DNA from: Bradyrhizobium sp. CCGUVB1N3
GTDB lineage: Bacteria; Pseudomonadota; Alphaproteobacteria; Rhizobiales; Xanthobacteraceae
Length of the DNA: 64,000 nt
Reading direction: 5' to 3'
Assembly: GCF_024199925.1 (NCBI RefSeq)
Contig: NZ_JANADR010000001.1
Coordinates: forward strand, 2,170,001 to 2,234,000
Positions 25,502-34,284 of the stretch are shown here, one piece after another; position 1 is the first letter of the stretch; each line of letters starts with the position of its first letter. The notes beneath the pieces were generated by a model, which did no database searches, was not told the DNA's origin, and saw only the letters and a program-made list of their open reading frames with translations. A program made the position numbers and the translations under genes.

Positions 25502-25963
25502 TCATTTCATGGAGATCGTGATCGCGCTGAGGTTGGCGGCGACTTCCATGCCTGCCTTCGGCCCTTGCAGCACGATCGTTACGCCCCTCTCGTTGCGCAA
25601 ATGGACACCGTTGACGCCGCCGACCAGGGCGAAGCCGCCGCCGACCGAGCTATAAGTGCCGGTGAAATCACTGACCTCGCGGATGCCCGAGGCCCAGCCA
25701 TCCAGGCGGCTGATCGTGGCGCCTGCCGTGATGCCAAGGCTCAGGCCTGACACGCTGAACGGATAGTTGCGGCCACGCCAGGTCAGCACGCCGCTGCCGG
25801 CGCCGCCGCCGACCAAGAGGCCCGCTTTCACGATCTTGACGCTAACGTGGCCGGCGGCCTGTGCGAACGACGGCGTCACCGGAACAACGAAGGCAAGCAA
25901 TGCCATCGCCGCCAGGCAGCCCAGAAAAAAGCGCCGCGCTACTCTCTTATTGTTTTGCGGCAT
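25502..25963 (-). CDS. Secreted hypothetical protein, paralogue of the one at 34474
   Basis: This 153-residue protein has a signal peptide (about residues 10-36, LGCLAAMALLAFVVPVTPSF then AQA). The mature part carries KAGLLVGGGAGSGVLTWRGR, NYPFSVSGLSLGITAGATI and the C-terminal TIVLQGPKAGMEVAANLSAI. The gene at 34474 repeats the same order of motifs, so they form one family; the Gly-rich pattern is reminiscent of SYLF/DUF1134-type domains, but that link is weak. It overlaps the DUF2950 gene by 17 bases and is last in the FixK-box operon starting at 28543. Confidence 0.82.
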   Translation of the reverse strand: MPQNNKRVARRFFLGCLAAMALLAFVVPVTPSFAQAAGHVSVKIVKAGLLVGGGAGSGVLTWRGRNYPFSVSGLSLGITAGATISRLDGWASGIREVSDFTGTYSSVGGGFALVGGVNGVHLRNERGVTIVLQGPKAGMEVAANLSAITISMK

Positions 25964-26861
25964 CGACCTTCTTCCAGGTCTGGTCCGGATTGAACAAGAT
26001 CATGCGGCTCGCAATGCTATCGGTGCGAGGACCGAGATCCTTCTGGTAGACCGTCCCGCCGTGATTGACCACGAAGGTCATCACGCCGGAATTGCCGTAC
26101 TCGGCGGGATAGGCGACCAGCGCATAACCGCCGATCATCTTGCCCTTGACGACGTAGTCGAGGGTGCCGCCCGGCGCGTTAGGCCCCTGTCCCTTGAGGA
26201 TCCTGAAATAGTAGCCGTGATAGGGCGCGCCCTGCCCTTCCATCTTGTAACCCTCGCGCGAGGCTTCCGCAGCGAATTCGCCGAGCGGGCTTGGGTCACT
26301 ATCGTCGCGCCAGAACAGCCCATCCTTCTTGCCGGGCGTCGAGACGATGCGCTGCGCATAGACGCCGACGCCTTCGCCGCGGTCTTTCTCGGCATAGTCA
26401 TTCTGGGCATCGACATAGGCGAGCGCAGCCTGGATCGCATCGAGCTCATTGCGGCCGATGCGGCGATAGAGCACCTCGATCCGCCCCTGATCCACGTCGA
26501 ATTCCCAGCCCGTCTCGGAGTTGACCAAAGGAATCGGGAACGGAAAATCGTCCTGGCCGAGCACCAGCGTGGCCTTCTTGTTTCCCTCCGCCTTGATCGC
26601 ATGCTTGGCATCGTACATCGACGTGAAGCGTCGACGAATGTCGGCGTCGGCAACCTCGTCACCGGAGGAGACAATGTCGTCGGCGTTCCTGCCGAGCACT
26701 TTCAGGATATCGCCCGGCCCGCTCTTCACAGCCGCGGCGAGCGCTGCGGCTGCATCCTCCGGAGTCGGATACGATTGCTGCGCTTGCGATGGCAAGCTGA
26801 ACAACGCGAGCGCCATGACGGCCGGCAAGGCCGCGCGTTGAAGCGACTTCAGACCGATCAT
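25947..26861 (-). CDS. DUF2950 family exported protein
   Basis: This 304-residue protein has a signal peptide (ALPAVMALALFSLPSQAQQ). DUF2950 motifs follow: YPTPEDAAAALAAAVKSG, LVNSETGWEFDVDQGRIEVL, RRIGRNELDAIQAALAYVDA, GYYFRILKGQGPNAPGG and MTFVVNHGGTVYQKDLGP. ATG 26861 has GGAGGTGA ahead and overlaps the DUF3300 stop by four bases (ATGA), so the two are coupled. DUF2950 and DUF3300 genes are commonly adjacent; their biochemical function is not known, but an envelope role is likely. Confidence 0.92.
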   Translation of the reverse strand: MIGLKSLQRAALPAVMALALFSLPSQAQQSYPTPEDAAAALAAAVKSGPGDILKVLGRNADDIVSSGDEVADADIRRRFTSMYDAKHAIKAEGNKKATLVLGQDDFPFPIPLVNSETGWEFDVDQGRIEVLYRRIGRNELDAIQAALAYVDAQNDYAEKDRGEGVGVYAQRIVSTPGKKDGLFWRDDSDPSPLGEFAAEASREGYKMEGQGAPYHGYYFRILKGQGPNAPGGTLDYVVKGKMIGGYALVAYPAEYGNSGVMTFVVNHGGTVYQKDLGPRTDSIASRMILFNPDQTWKKVDAAKQ

Positions 26862-28543
26862 GGCATCACCTCCGCAGGGATTTTTGCACCGCCGGCGAGC
26901 CAATCGCTGTACGTGCGGAATTTCAGTCCGAGCTTTTCGTAGTAGACGCGCAGATACCCGTCGCTGCCGCGGGTCACCGCGTCAGGCATCACGCGCTCGA
27001 CCTCCTGCGCCATGACGCCGACATAGGCCTTGTGGCTGCCGATATAGCTGAAGCGGTAGTAGCCGAGGCCATTGGCGAGATGACCGAGCAGGATGATGTC
27101 GTGCTTCAACGCGATATCCGAACGCCGGCCACCGCCGCCGCCGCGCCCGCCTCCACCAAAGCCACCTCCTCCACCGCCGCGCATTGCCATTCCGCCACCA
27201 CCGCCGCGCCCGGCGAAGCTCGCGCCACCGCCGCCACGGGGCATGCTCGCCATGCTCGAGCGGCCACGTGCTGAAGCTGCGGCAGCCGCCCGGCCGGACG
27301 AGACGTTCATGGCGCCGCCGCGATTGCCACCGCCGCCGCGGTTCGCGGTGCCGGCACCGCCGCGATTGGCCGCCTTGGCGCGGTCGCCACCGCCCTTCGC
27401 GCCAGCTCGATCGCCGCCACCTTTGGCACGGTCGCCGCCGCCCTTGGCGCGATCGCCAGCGCCGGCGCGATCTCCGCCACGATTACCTGCACGATCTCCT
27501 GCTCGATCGCCTGCGCGGTCCCCTGCACGATCTCCCGCGCGATCTCCTGCACGATCTCCGGCGCCTGGCCGATCCTGTCCGGGCTTCAGGACCTGCTGGC
27601 CATCGCGGCCGCGAAAATCCATCCGGTCTGCCGCGCCGGCCTTGATGTTGGTGTTGCCGAAGCGCTGCTGCACGTTCACGTTGTTGTAGCGCACGCCCTG
27701 GCGATGCGCCGGATTGTGCTGCCAGCCGCTTGCGATGTTCGTCGTCCGGCGATTGACGTAGACGTTGCGGTTGCCCCAATTGCAGCCACCGCCCCAGTAG
27801 TTGCCCCAACGCCCGATCGCCCAGGCCGTGCCGAAAGCGAGACCTGCCGCCACCACGCCTGCGCCGATATAGGACGGGTAGCCGAAGTAGTATGGCGGAT
27901 ACTCCGCATAAGGCCAGCTTCCGTAGACCGTGGCGGGATCGTAGTACGGGACGTACATCGTCTCGGGATCGGCCTGCTGGATGACCACCACCTGCTTGTC
28001 GTCCTGCGTTTGCACACTGACCTTCTGCTGCTTGGTCGTGACCAGCTTCTTGTTGTCATAGGCCTTGTTGCGCAGGCGCTGGATCGCATCCATCACGTCC
28101 GGCTGCTGTGCGAGGAAGGCGTCGCCGAGGTTCTTGGTCCATTCGAGCTTGTCGCTCATCATGGTCAGGACATCGGCCGTGCTGGCGAGCGCCTTGATGC
28201 TGTCGTCCCAGGATTGCTTCTCGACCTCTGCCTTCAACGCATCGCCCTTCAGGTTCTTGCGCTCCTTCAGCCAGCGATCGGCCTGCACGACCTCCAGCGG
28301 ATAGGTCGAGGCAGCCAGCACGTTGGCGAGCAGCTCGTCCGGATAGAGCGCGATCGGCGCGACCAGCGCCTCGAGCTGCTCCGGCTTCAACAGCTCCGCG
28401 GCCGGCTGTGCTTGACTTGCTGGCGGCGCCTGGCTTGCCGGCGGTGCCGACGTACTCGGGGCGGCCGGGGTCTGCGCCGATGCGGCGACGGGCATCGCGA
28501 TCATCAGCGCAAGCGCGATCAGGGTCTTGCCGCAACGAAACAT
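26858..28543 (-). CDS. DUF3300 protein with GDRA repeats and S74-like C-terminal domain
   Basis: This is a 561-residue exported protein. The signal peptide is residues 1-23 (LIALALMIAMPVAASAQ). DUF3300 covers about 50-250 (EQLEALVAPIALYPDELLAN, STYPLEVVQADRWLKE, ADPETMYVPYYDPATVYGSW). A disordered Arg/Gly/Asp region includes six tandem GDRA units and later KGGGDRA and RGGGG units. The last 75 residues (SDIALKHDIILLGHLANGLG, then GVMAQEVERVMPDAV) resemble the S74 intramolecular chaperone/tailspike-type domain. First gene of an operon with DUF2950 and the gene at 25502; a FixK box lies 64 bases upstream of the start. Confidence 0.9.
   Translation of the reverse strand: MFRCGKTLIALALMIAMPVAASAQTPAAPSTSAPPASQAPPASQAQPAAELLKPEQLEALVAPIALYPDELLANVLAASTYPLEVVQADRWLKERKNLKGDALKAEVEKQSWDDSIKALASTADVLTMMSDKLEWTKNLGDAFLAQQPDVMDAIQRLRNKAYDNKKLVTTKQQKVSVQTQDDKQVVVIQQADPETMYVPYYDPATVYGSWPYAEYPPYYFGYPSYIGAGVVAAGLAFGTAWAIGRWGNYWGGGCNWGNRNVYVNRRTTNIASGWQHNPAHRQGVRYNNVNVQQRFGNTNIKAGAADRMDFRGRDGQQVLKPGQDRPGAGDRAGDRAGDRAGDRAGDRAGDRAGNRGGDRAGAGDRAKGGGDRAKGGGDRAGAKGGGDRAKAANRGGAGTANRGGGGNRGGAMNVSSGRAAAAASARGRSSMASMPRGGGGASFAGRGGGGGMAMRGGGGGGFGGGGRGGGGGRRSDIALKHDIILLGHLANGLGYYRFSYIGSHKAYVGVMAQEVERVMPDAVTRGSDGYLRVYYEKLGLKFRTYSDWLAGGAKIPAEVMP
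27473..27562 (-). repeat. 12-nt tandem repeat encoding GDRA units
   Basis: Degenerate 12-base units (variants of CGATCTCCTGCA on the plus strand) are repeated in frame inside the DUF3300 gene and encode the (A)GDR array. Unit number is probably variable between strains because of slippage. Confidence 0.8.
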
Positions 28544-28600
28544 TGCACGCTCTCCCTTGGCATTTCGGCAGGGAGCATCGGGCCGGGACGAATGCGTTCT

Positions 28601-28614
28601 TTGATGAAGATCAA
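28601..28614. promoter_or_regulatory. FixK/FNR-type box upstream of the DUF3300 operon
   Basis: TTGATGAAGATCAA matches TTGA-N6-TCAA exactly. Its centre is 64 bases upstream of the DUF3300 start codon, suitable for a class II activator site around -41.5. Confidence 0.85.
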
Positions 28615-28674
28615 AGAAAGCGGATGCCGGATTTGTTGCGGCGCGACAATTCTCTGCGGCTGAACCGTTTCGGC

Positions 28675-30567
28675 CTAGCGCGTGAGCGGCAGTTTGATCG
28701 TAAGCAGCGCGCCACCCGACAGCCTGTTCTCCGCGATGATCTGTCCGCGATGGGCCTCGATGATGGTCCTGGCGATGGCGAGCCCCATGCCCATGCCTTG
28801 CGGCTTGGTGGTGAAGAACGGATTGAAGACGTTCTTGAGATCGCCGGCGGCTATGCCGGGTCCGCTGTCGCCGATCCTGATTTCTGCGAAGGAGCCTGAC
28901 AGCGCCGTCGTAACAGTCACCTCCCGTACCTTCGCCTCCGCCTCGGAGATCGCGTCGATCGCATTGATGATCAGGTTGAGAATGACCTGCTGAAGCTGGA
29001 CCGGATCGCCCCTGACGCGCACCACGCTGGCGGCGGGTGTGAACTTCAAAGCGATCTTGTGCCGGTCGGTCACGGCGGTCAGAAATCCGATCGCCTCACC
29101 GACGGTTTCATTCAGATCGATATCGGCGATCTCGAACGGCGTCTTCTTCAGGACGCTGCGCAGCCTGCGGATCACCTCGCTCGCACGCTGATCGTCGCGC
29201 CTGATGTCGGCAAGGATCTCCCTGATCTCGTCGAGATTGGGGGACGCCCCCTTCAGCATGAGCTCGGCCGTCTCGGCGTTGGTGAGGATCGAGCCGAGCG
29301 GCTGATTCAATTCGTGCGCGATCGACGTCGTCAGCTCGCCGGCCGCCGCGTAGCGATTGACATGCGCGAGCTCCGCCAGGCGCTGCCGGGATTCGACCTC
29401 CGCGACGCGGCGCCGCCACCGCTCATGAAGCAGGCCGCTGATCAGGCCAGTCTGCAACAGGATCACCGCTGCGATCAGCGCCATCTGCCAGCGGTAGACC
29501 TCCCAGACGCTCGGCTCGCGAAACAGGACCTCACTGCCGGGAGGCAGATTGCTTTCGCTGATGCCCCAGCGCTGCATCTCACGCCAGTTATATCGCGGTG
29601 GCGCAAATTGGAGCGTTTCGATCTTGATGTTGCCCGGCTTCTCGCCACCGAGGATACGGATAGCAACGTCGACGGTCTTCCGGCTGGTTGCAGCCGTTGA
29701 ATGCATGGGGCCGCCGACGGTCTGGCCATCGAAGAAGGCATCCTGATAGGAAAAGATCGGCGCGTTGGCGACAGTCCGCAATCGGCGCAAGGCGACGTCG
29801 CCTTCATGCGTGACACCTGCACCGTCGACCGACATCAGGCCCCAGAACAAGACCGTATGCGGCGCAAGCGATGACGCGCGCTTGAGGATGTCCTGGAACG
29901 AAAGCCCCGAATACCAATCAAACGACACCCTGTTTTCGAACGGCTTCGCATCCTTCTTGATCTCCTCAAGCCAGAACTTCTCAACGGGAGAGGCCCCCAG
30001 CACGACGGCGATCGTCTGCGTGGCGGGCAGGACATGAAGGATGCTGGCAAAAATTGCCTGGAAGTCGTTATGAATCGAGATGACCGTGTCGTTGTCGGTC
30101 AGTCCCGTGCGATCGACCAGGCGCTGCTCGACTGCGGTCAGGACCATCGGTGTGTCGGGGAAAAGCTGCTTGCGATATTTCTGGGCGAATCTCGCCGCAG
30201 GCGCCCCGACGCTGACGACGATATCGGGCGGGCAGCTCTCATAGAGCGAGCGCAGATAATCGACGAAGGGTTCTTCCGGACCGGGATTGTTGAACCGCGC
30301 CGTCAGCAGCGTGTGCTCCTGAATGTCCAGCGGCCACGGCGCTTGGCGCTCGAGATCGGCCTTGATGGCCCGCGCGAATTCACTCCACGGACGAAATTCC
30401 CGTCCGAAAGAATGAAGCAGCAGCACCCGCTTGGGCTGGCCCTGATCGGCAGCGCTCGCCGGCCCGAGCCCGGTAAGGGCCAAGACCAATACGCACAGAC
30501 AGAGCCGTGCGGCCGCAGCCGGCCAGCCTCGTCTGACCACAGCAATGATCGGGATGCGCCCGCTCAT
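28675..30567 (-). CDS. Sensor histidine kinase with periplasmic ABC-substrate-binding-like domain
   Basis: This 630-residue membrane kinase has a signal/first span at about 12-36 (LCLCVLVLALTGLGPASAA). A periplasmic region to about 350 resembles ABC sugar/substrate-binding proteins (RVLLLHSFGREFRPWSEF, DTPMVLTAVEQ, TVLFWGLMSVDGAG). A second span follows (WQMALIAAVILLQTGLISGL). Then come HisKA with phospho-accepting His418 in SIAHELNQPLGS and the ATPase domain with LQQVILNLIINAIDAI, DSGPGIAAG and GMGMGLAIART. ATG 30567 is used because GAGGAAGAGG precedes it. No receiver is attached; candidate partners are the response regulators at 37177 and 37699. Ligand unknown. Confidence 0.9.
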   Translation of the reverse strand: MSGRIPIIAVVRRGWPAAAARLCLCVLVLALTGLGPASAADQGQPKRVLLLHSFGREFRPWSEFARAIKADLERQAPWPLDIQEHTLLTARFNNPGPEEPFVDYLRSLYESCPPDIVVSVGAPAARFAQKYRKQLFPDTPMVLTAVEQRLVDRTGLTDNDTVISIHNDFQAIFASILHVLPATQTIAVVLGASPVEKFWLEEIKKDAKPFENRVSFDWYSGLSFQDILKRASSLAPHTVLFWGLMSVDGAGVTHEGDVALRRLRTVANAPIFSYQDAFFDGQTVGGPMHSTAATSRKTVDVAIRILGGEKPGNIKIETLQFAPPRYNWREMQRWGISESNLPPGSEVLFREPSVWEVYRWQMALIAAVILLQTGLISGLLHERWRRRVAEVESRQRLAELAHVNRYAAAGELTTSIAHELNQPLGSILTNAETAELMLKGASPNLDEIREILADIRRDDQRASEVIRRLRSVLKKTPFEIADIDLNETVGEAIGFLTAVTDRHKIALKFTPAASVVRVRGDPVQLQQVILNLIINAIDAISEAEAKVREVTVTTALSGSFAEIRIGDSGPGIAAGDLKNVFNPFFTTKPQGMGMGLAIARTIIEAHRGQIIAENRLSGGALLTIKLPLTR

Positions 30568-30658
30568 CCTCTTCCTCAGCAGCTTCGATCGGCTGCACCT
30601 TGAGCCTATGTTACCGCAAAACGGGTAACGGCCAACAGCCTCGCCCAAAGCTCCCGCT

Positions 30659-31891
30659 TCAGTGCCCGCTCAACACCAGCGTCTTGATCGGCATCAAGAG
30701 CGCCTGGATGCGGAGCAGCAGCGCGTGCACGAGGCCGACCCCGTCGACCACGTGCAGCGCGATGGCGCGGCCGGTGCTGGTATGCTCGGCGGAAATCTCC
30801 TCGTGATTGCTGGTGTAGGCGTTGACGATGCAGCTACTCCCGGGCGTTACGCCTTCGAGCCCGCCCTTGTAGAGCGGCTCCAGGAAGACGAGGATCGTGC
30901 CGGGCTTTGCGGCGTTTTGCGCTTCGAGCAGTTGCTCGCCGGCACGGAACTGTCCTGCAGCAATGTAGTCCTGCACCGTCGTGACCACCATCGGGATAAT
31001 GACCCATGGCCTGGATATGCAGGTCGCTTCCGCCACCATGCCTTCCTTCATCACCCCCGCCTCGATCTGGCCGAAGCCGGCCTGAAGGACCTTCCTGCCG
31101 GCGCCCTCCGGAATGAGCACGCCCGCCGGCCGCATCAGCTGGTTGACGACATCACCTACGCGGATCAGGAACTGCTCGACCCGGCCGTCAACGCCGGCGC
31201 GGACGATGGTCTTGTCGAGATCGACCTGGGCCTGGTCGAGAGCAGCCTGGGCGCTCGCCTTCTGGGCCGGCAGAAGCGTCGACACCTGCAAGGCGGCCGA
31301 TTCCTTCACGGCGGTCGCCGCATCGATGCCGGCCTGCCGTTGATCGACCAACACCTGGAGCTTTTCGATGTCCCGCTGCGGCACGATACCGGGGTTGCGG
31401 CGCTGCAATTCGGACTTGGTGTCGAGCTCGTCCTTGGCCTGCTGCCAATTGGCCTTGGCTTCCTGGATCTGGGCTTCGGCCTTGACGACATCCGACTGCG
31501 CCGAGATCATTGCCGCATCGACCTCGGCGACCTTCCGCCTGGAGGTCTCATAGGCGGCCTGTTGCTTGGAACTGTCCAGCGTGAACAGCACGTCGCCCTT
31601 CTTCACCTCCTGGCTGAAGCCGACCTTGACCTCTGCAACCCGCCCCGAGCCTTCGGGCAGGATCGGCACGGTCCGGAAATAGAGCGTCGCCGAGTCGGTC
31701 GCTGGGTGGAAATAGAAGATCATGGTAATCAGCGACACCGTGAGCATCAGGCAACCCGTGATGCCCCATCGCAGCTCATACCAGACAGAGAAAAATGTGA
31801 TCTCCTTGCCGAAGCGCTTGCCCTGGACATAGCGGCGGTAGAGATAGTCCGGCACGATGGTGAGGAGCGAGCAGAACATAAGCTCAAACAT
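30659..31891 (-). CDS. HlyD family membrane-fusion/secretion protein
   Basis: This is a 410-residue periplasmic adaptor. One N-terminal span (about 35-58, WGITGCLMLTVSLITMIFYF) is followed by the lipoyl-like half AEVKVGFSQEVKKGDVLFTL, a long coiled coil (about 95-215, KVAEVDAAMISAQSDVVKAE), and the second half VDGRVEQFLIRVGDVVNQLM. The first helices before the span (LLTIVPDYLYRRYVQGKRFG) resemble the YibH/YiaV subgroup. It overlaps the small membrane-protein gene by eight bases, the same pairing seen for YiaV and YiaW. No transporter or outer-membrane channel gene is adjacent. Confidence 0.9.
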   Translation of the reverse strand: MFELMFCSLLTIVPDYLYRRYVQGKRFGKEITFFSVWYELRWGITGCLMLTVSLITMIFYFHPATDSATLYFRTVPILPEGSGRVAEVKVGFSQEVKKGDVLFTLDSSKQQAAYETSRRKVAEVDAAMISAQSDVVKAEAQIQEAKANWQQAKDELDTKSELQRRNPGIVPQRDIEKLQVLVDQRQAGIDAATAVKESAALQVSTLLPAQKASAQAALDQAQVDLDKTIVRAGVDGRVEQFLIRVGDVVNQLMRPAGVLIPEGAGRKVLQAGFGQIEAGVMKEGMVAEATCISRPWVIIPMVVTTVQDYIAAGQFRAGEQLLEAQNAAKPGTILVFLEPLYKGGLEGVTPGSSCIVNAYTSNHEEISAEHTSTGRAIALHVVDGVGLVHALLLRIQALLMPIKTLVLSGH

Positions 31892-32339
31892 GGCTGTGCT
31901 CCTTCTCCTTCGCGACACTGGACTTGTCTGCCGGTGGCGGGCTGACCGCATCGCCGGTTTGTGAGCTTGCTGTGGCCTCGCCGGCTCCTCCCGGCGACGC
32001 ATCGGCGATCTTCTCGACGGAATCGGCGATGCTGCGCAACGGCGTGCCGAAGTCGGGGATGTCGATCAACGCGAGCAACAGGCCGGCCACCCAAAAGATA
32101 TGCATATGCGTGAACAGCGAGATCAGGCCGAGCACCGCGACAAATTCGAATTGCAGCTTCTGCGATTTGTGCGCCATCCGCTCGGGCAGGCTGTGCAGCT
32201 TCCAATACAGCGTGCCGACCCAGAGTAGGGTGCCAATCAGGAATATCCCCATCACCACCATCAGCGGGTCCACCCCGCTTCCAGGCGCGAGATAGAACGG
32301 CAGATGGTGCGGAGCCATCGGATGAAGCTGGTCGTTCAA
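31884..32339 (-). CDS. Small membrane protein coupled to the HlyD gene
   Basis: This roughly 151-residue protein has two or three spans (VVMGIFLIGTLLWVGTLYW, FVAVLGLISLFTHMHIFWVA and the following segment) and a long, soluble Ser/Pro/Ala-rich tail. A TTG at 32339 behind GGGGAGA is the best start; an ATG at 32318 lacks a binding site and a GTG at 32387 is further out. It takes the place that DUF3302 (YiaW) has beside YiaV but is not clearly that family. A FixK box lies 81 bases upstream. Confidence 0.75.
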   Translation of the reverse strand: MNDQLHPMAPHHLPFYLAPGSGVDPLMVVMGIFLIGTLLWVGTLYWKLHSLPERMAHKSQKLQFEFVAVLGLISLFTHMHIFWVAGLLLALIDIPDFGTPLRSIADSVEKIADASPGGAGEATASSQTGDAVSPPPADKSSVAKEKEHSHV

Positions 32340-32413
32340 TGGTCTCTCCCCAATCCGGAACGGAGTTGCACATCGCGTTGCGATCACTCTGACTACCCCA
32401 GTGTGGATTTTGC

Positions 32414-32427
32414 TTGATTTGAATCAA
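32414..32427. promoter_or_regulatory. FixK/FNR-type box between divergent operons
   Basis: TTGATTTGAATCAA is an exact TTGA-N6-TCAA site. It lies 81 bases from the membrane protein/HlyD start on one side and 79 bases from the gene at 32500 on the other, so it could serve both directions. Confidence 0.85.
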
Positions 32428-32499
32428 GGGAAGGCTAGCCGCCGGGCCTAGCTTTCCGCGAACACCGAACTGCCAACGCCCAATCAGGAGCCGTCAGCC

Positions 32500-32955
32500 A
32501 TGCCCGGCCTCGATGATCTTATTCCCAATGCCACGCAGATCCGGAAAGAAGCAGCCCTCAAGGAAGCCCAGAAGGCAGAAGAATATGCCCGCCTTGCCGC
32601 CGCCGCCGAGGCTGAAAAGCACGCCTTGATCGAGCGGCTGACCAAACCGTCCGGCAAGACCGAGGAGGAGAAGATCAAGCTCGCCTCGACTATCATCCAG
32701 CGTGCAGTGCGAAACGGCCTGACCGAGGTCCAGGTCTATCGCTTCCCCAACACGCTGTGCACCGACAAGGGCCGCGCCATCAACCAGCAGGAAAAGGGCT
32801 GGGAGAACACGCTGACCGGCATCCCCAAGGAAATCTTCCAGCTCTGGACCGACCACCTTAAACCGCGCGGCTATCGCATCGCCTACCAGATCATCGATTT
32901 TCCGGGCGGTGTCCCCGGCGATATCGGCGTCACCATCTCCTGGGGAGACGATTGA
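32500..32955 (+). CDS. Conserved hypothetical protein preceding PPK2
   Basis: This is a 151-residue soluble protein. The N-terminal half is a charged helix (KEAALKEAQKAEEYARLAAA), the second half a mixed domain (VRNGLTEVQVYRFPNTLCTD, GIPKEIFQLWTDHLKPRGYR, ending ISWGDD). AGGAG precedes the start. Not recognised as a named family. It lies 43 bases before the PPK2 gene on the same strand and behind a FixK box, so it probably acts in the same response. Confidence 0.8.
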   Translation: MPGLDDLIPNATQIRKEAALKEAQKAEEYARLAAAAEAEKHALIERLTKPSGKTEEEKIKLASTIIQRAVRNGLTEVQVYRFPNTLCTDKGRAINQQEKGWENTLTGIPKEIFQLWTDHLKPRGYRIAYQIIDFPGGVPGDIGVTISWGDD

Positions 32956-32998
32956 CGGCTCCCAAGCCGCATTCGAGGTGAGCAGCGAAAGGACAGGC

Positions 32999-33799
32999 AT
33001 GGCCAAGGACGAGTCCGACAAGCGAATGAAGCGCAAGGAGTACGAGAAGGAGCTCGAAAAGCTCCAGGTCGACCTTTGCCATCTCCAGGATTATGTGAGG
33101 GAGAAGAAGCTCCGGGTGATCGTCCTGTTTGAGGGCCGAGATGCCGCCGGGAAAGGCGGCACCATCAAGGCGATCACCGAGAAAGTCAGTCCGCGCGTGT
33201 TTCGCGTCGTCGCCCTTCCCGCGCCGTCGGACCGTCAAAAGACGCAGCTCTTCTTCCAACGCTACATGGAGCAGTTCCCCGCCGGCGGCGAGATCGTGAT
33301 CTTCGACCGAAGCTGGTACAACCGCGCCGGCGTCGAATATGTGATGGGCTTCTGTACGCCCGCCGAGCACGATCGCTTTCTCGATCTCTGCCCGCAGATG
33401 GAAAAATACGTCATCGAAGGCGGCATCATCCTCGTCAAGATCTGGCTCGAAGTCGGGATGGACGAGCAGGAGCGCCGCTTCCACGCCCGCATCGATGATC
33501 CGGTGCGGCAATGGAAGCTGAGCCCGATGGATCTGGAGTCCTACCGGCGCTGGTATGACTACTCGCGAGCTCGCGATCTGATGCTCAGAAAGACCAGCAC
33601 GAAGCACGCGCCCTGGCACATCATCCGCTCCGACGACAAGCGGCGGGCGCGGCTGAACTGCATCGCGCACCTGCTCAAGGCGATCCCTTACAAGCGCGTC
33701 AAGAAAGACAAGATCACGCTGCCGCCACGCTCGGACAAGGGTCGTTACAACGACCAGGCGAGCCTGCGCGGGCTGAAGTTCGTCGAAGAGCGTTATTGA
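32999..33799 (+). CDS. ppk2: Polyphosphate kinase 2
   Basis: This 266-residue PPK2 family enzyme transfers phosphate between polyphosphate and nucleoside diphosphates. The Walker A motif is VLFEGRDAAGKGGTIKAITE, the Walker B is IVIFDRSWYNRAGVEYVMG, and the lid region has LPAPSDRQKTQLFFQRYMEQ. KIWLEVGMDEQERRFHARID and SPMDLESYRRWYDYSRARD are further family blocks. ATG 32999 is preceded by AAAGGA; the longer open frame overlaps the previous gene. Under FixK-type control it would make GTP or ATP from polyphosphate when respiration is short of oxygen. Nucleotide preference cannot be told from sequence alone. Confidence 0.95.
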   Translation: MAKDESDKRMKRKEYEKELEKLQVDLCHLQDYVREKKLRVIVLFEGRDAAGKGGTIKAITEKVSPRVFRVVALPAPSDRQKTQLFFQRYMEQFPAGGEIVIFDRSWYNRAGVEYVMGFCTPAEHDRFLDLCPQMEKYVIEGGIILVKIWLEVGMDEQERRFHARIDDPVRQWKLSPMDLESYRRWYDYSRARDLMLRKTSTKHAPWHIIRSDDKRRARLNCIAHLLKAIPYKRVKKDKITLPPRSDKGRYNDQASLRGLKFVEERY

Positions 33800-33801
33800 G
33801 C

Positions 33802-33830
33802 GCATCAGGCCGCATGGTGCGGCCTGATGC
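33802..33830. terminator. Bidirectional hairpin terminator
   Basis: GCATCAGGCCGCA (33802-33814) pairs perfectly with TGCGGCCTGATGC (33818-33830) around a three-base loop. It lies directly after the ppk2 stop and before the stop of the convergent gene at 33841, the expected place for a shared terminator. It lacks a long T tract on either side. Confidence 0.75.
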
Positions 33831-33840
33831 GACCTCTGCC

Positions 33841-34284
33841 TCAATAATGATAGGGATATTGCCGCGGGCAAACCCAGCTGCCGTCGGAGTCCTGATAGCA
33901 GCCGCTGTTGTAGTTGTTGTTGTAGTAGCCGTACGCACCGTACGCTGCGGCTCCGGCCGCTGCGGCTCCAACCGCGGCGGCGCCATAAGCGGGTCCGCGC
34001 CAGCCATAGCCATAGCCCGGACGATAACCGGGATAGCCGGCGATCGGACGGCCCGGACGCGCGCCTCCCGCGACGCGATAGCCGCCACCACCCTGGATGC
34101 GCCCGGCATGAACGGCGCCGCCCCGGTACCCGCCGCCTGCGCGCATACCACCACCGTGGAAACCACCGCCGCCGCCGCGGACGCCGCCACCACCGCCGCC
34201 CCGGCGAGCGAAGGCATCGTCTGGAACGAGGCAAGCCGTAAGAAGAACGAACGCCGCAATAGCGGCGAGAAGATAACGAAGCAT
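33841..34284 (-). CDS. Gly/Tyr-rich exported protein
   Basis: This is a 147-residue protein. The N-terminal MLRYLLAAIAAFVLLTACLV is a signal sequence with a possible lipobox (LLTAC), so it may be a lipoprotein. The mature part is RGGGGGGVRGGGGGFHGGGM, then Gly/Ala/Tyr-rich, ending in a small conserved block SGCYQDSDGSWVCPRQYPYH with two Cys. GGAGGA precedes the ATG at 34284. A FixK box is 112 bases upstream. Similar Gly-rich proteins occur near DUF3300 genes; function unknown. Confidence 0.8.
   Translation of the reverse strand: MLRYLLAAIAAFVLLTACLVPDDAFARRGGGGGGVRGGGGGFHGGGMRAGGGYRGGAVHAGRIQGGGGYRVAGGARPGRPIAGYPGYRPGYGYGWRGPAYGAAAVGAAAAGAAAYGAYGYYNNNYNSGCYQDSDGSWVCPRQYPYHY

Noticed and set aside
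27473..27562. Regular short repeats that might suggest a CRISPR array
   Set aside because: The 12-base units are contiguous, in frame and encode GDRA; no spacers and no cas genes in the window.
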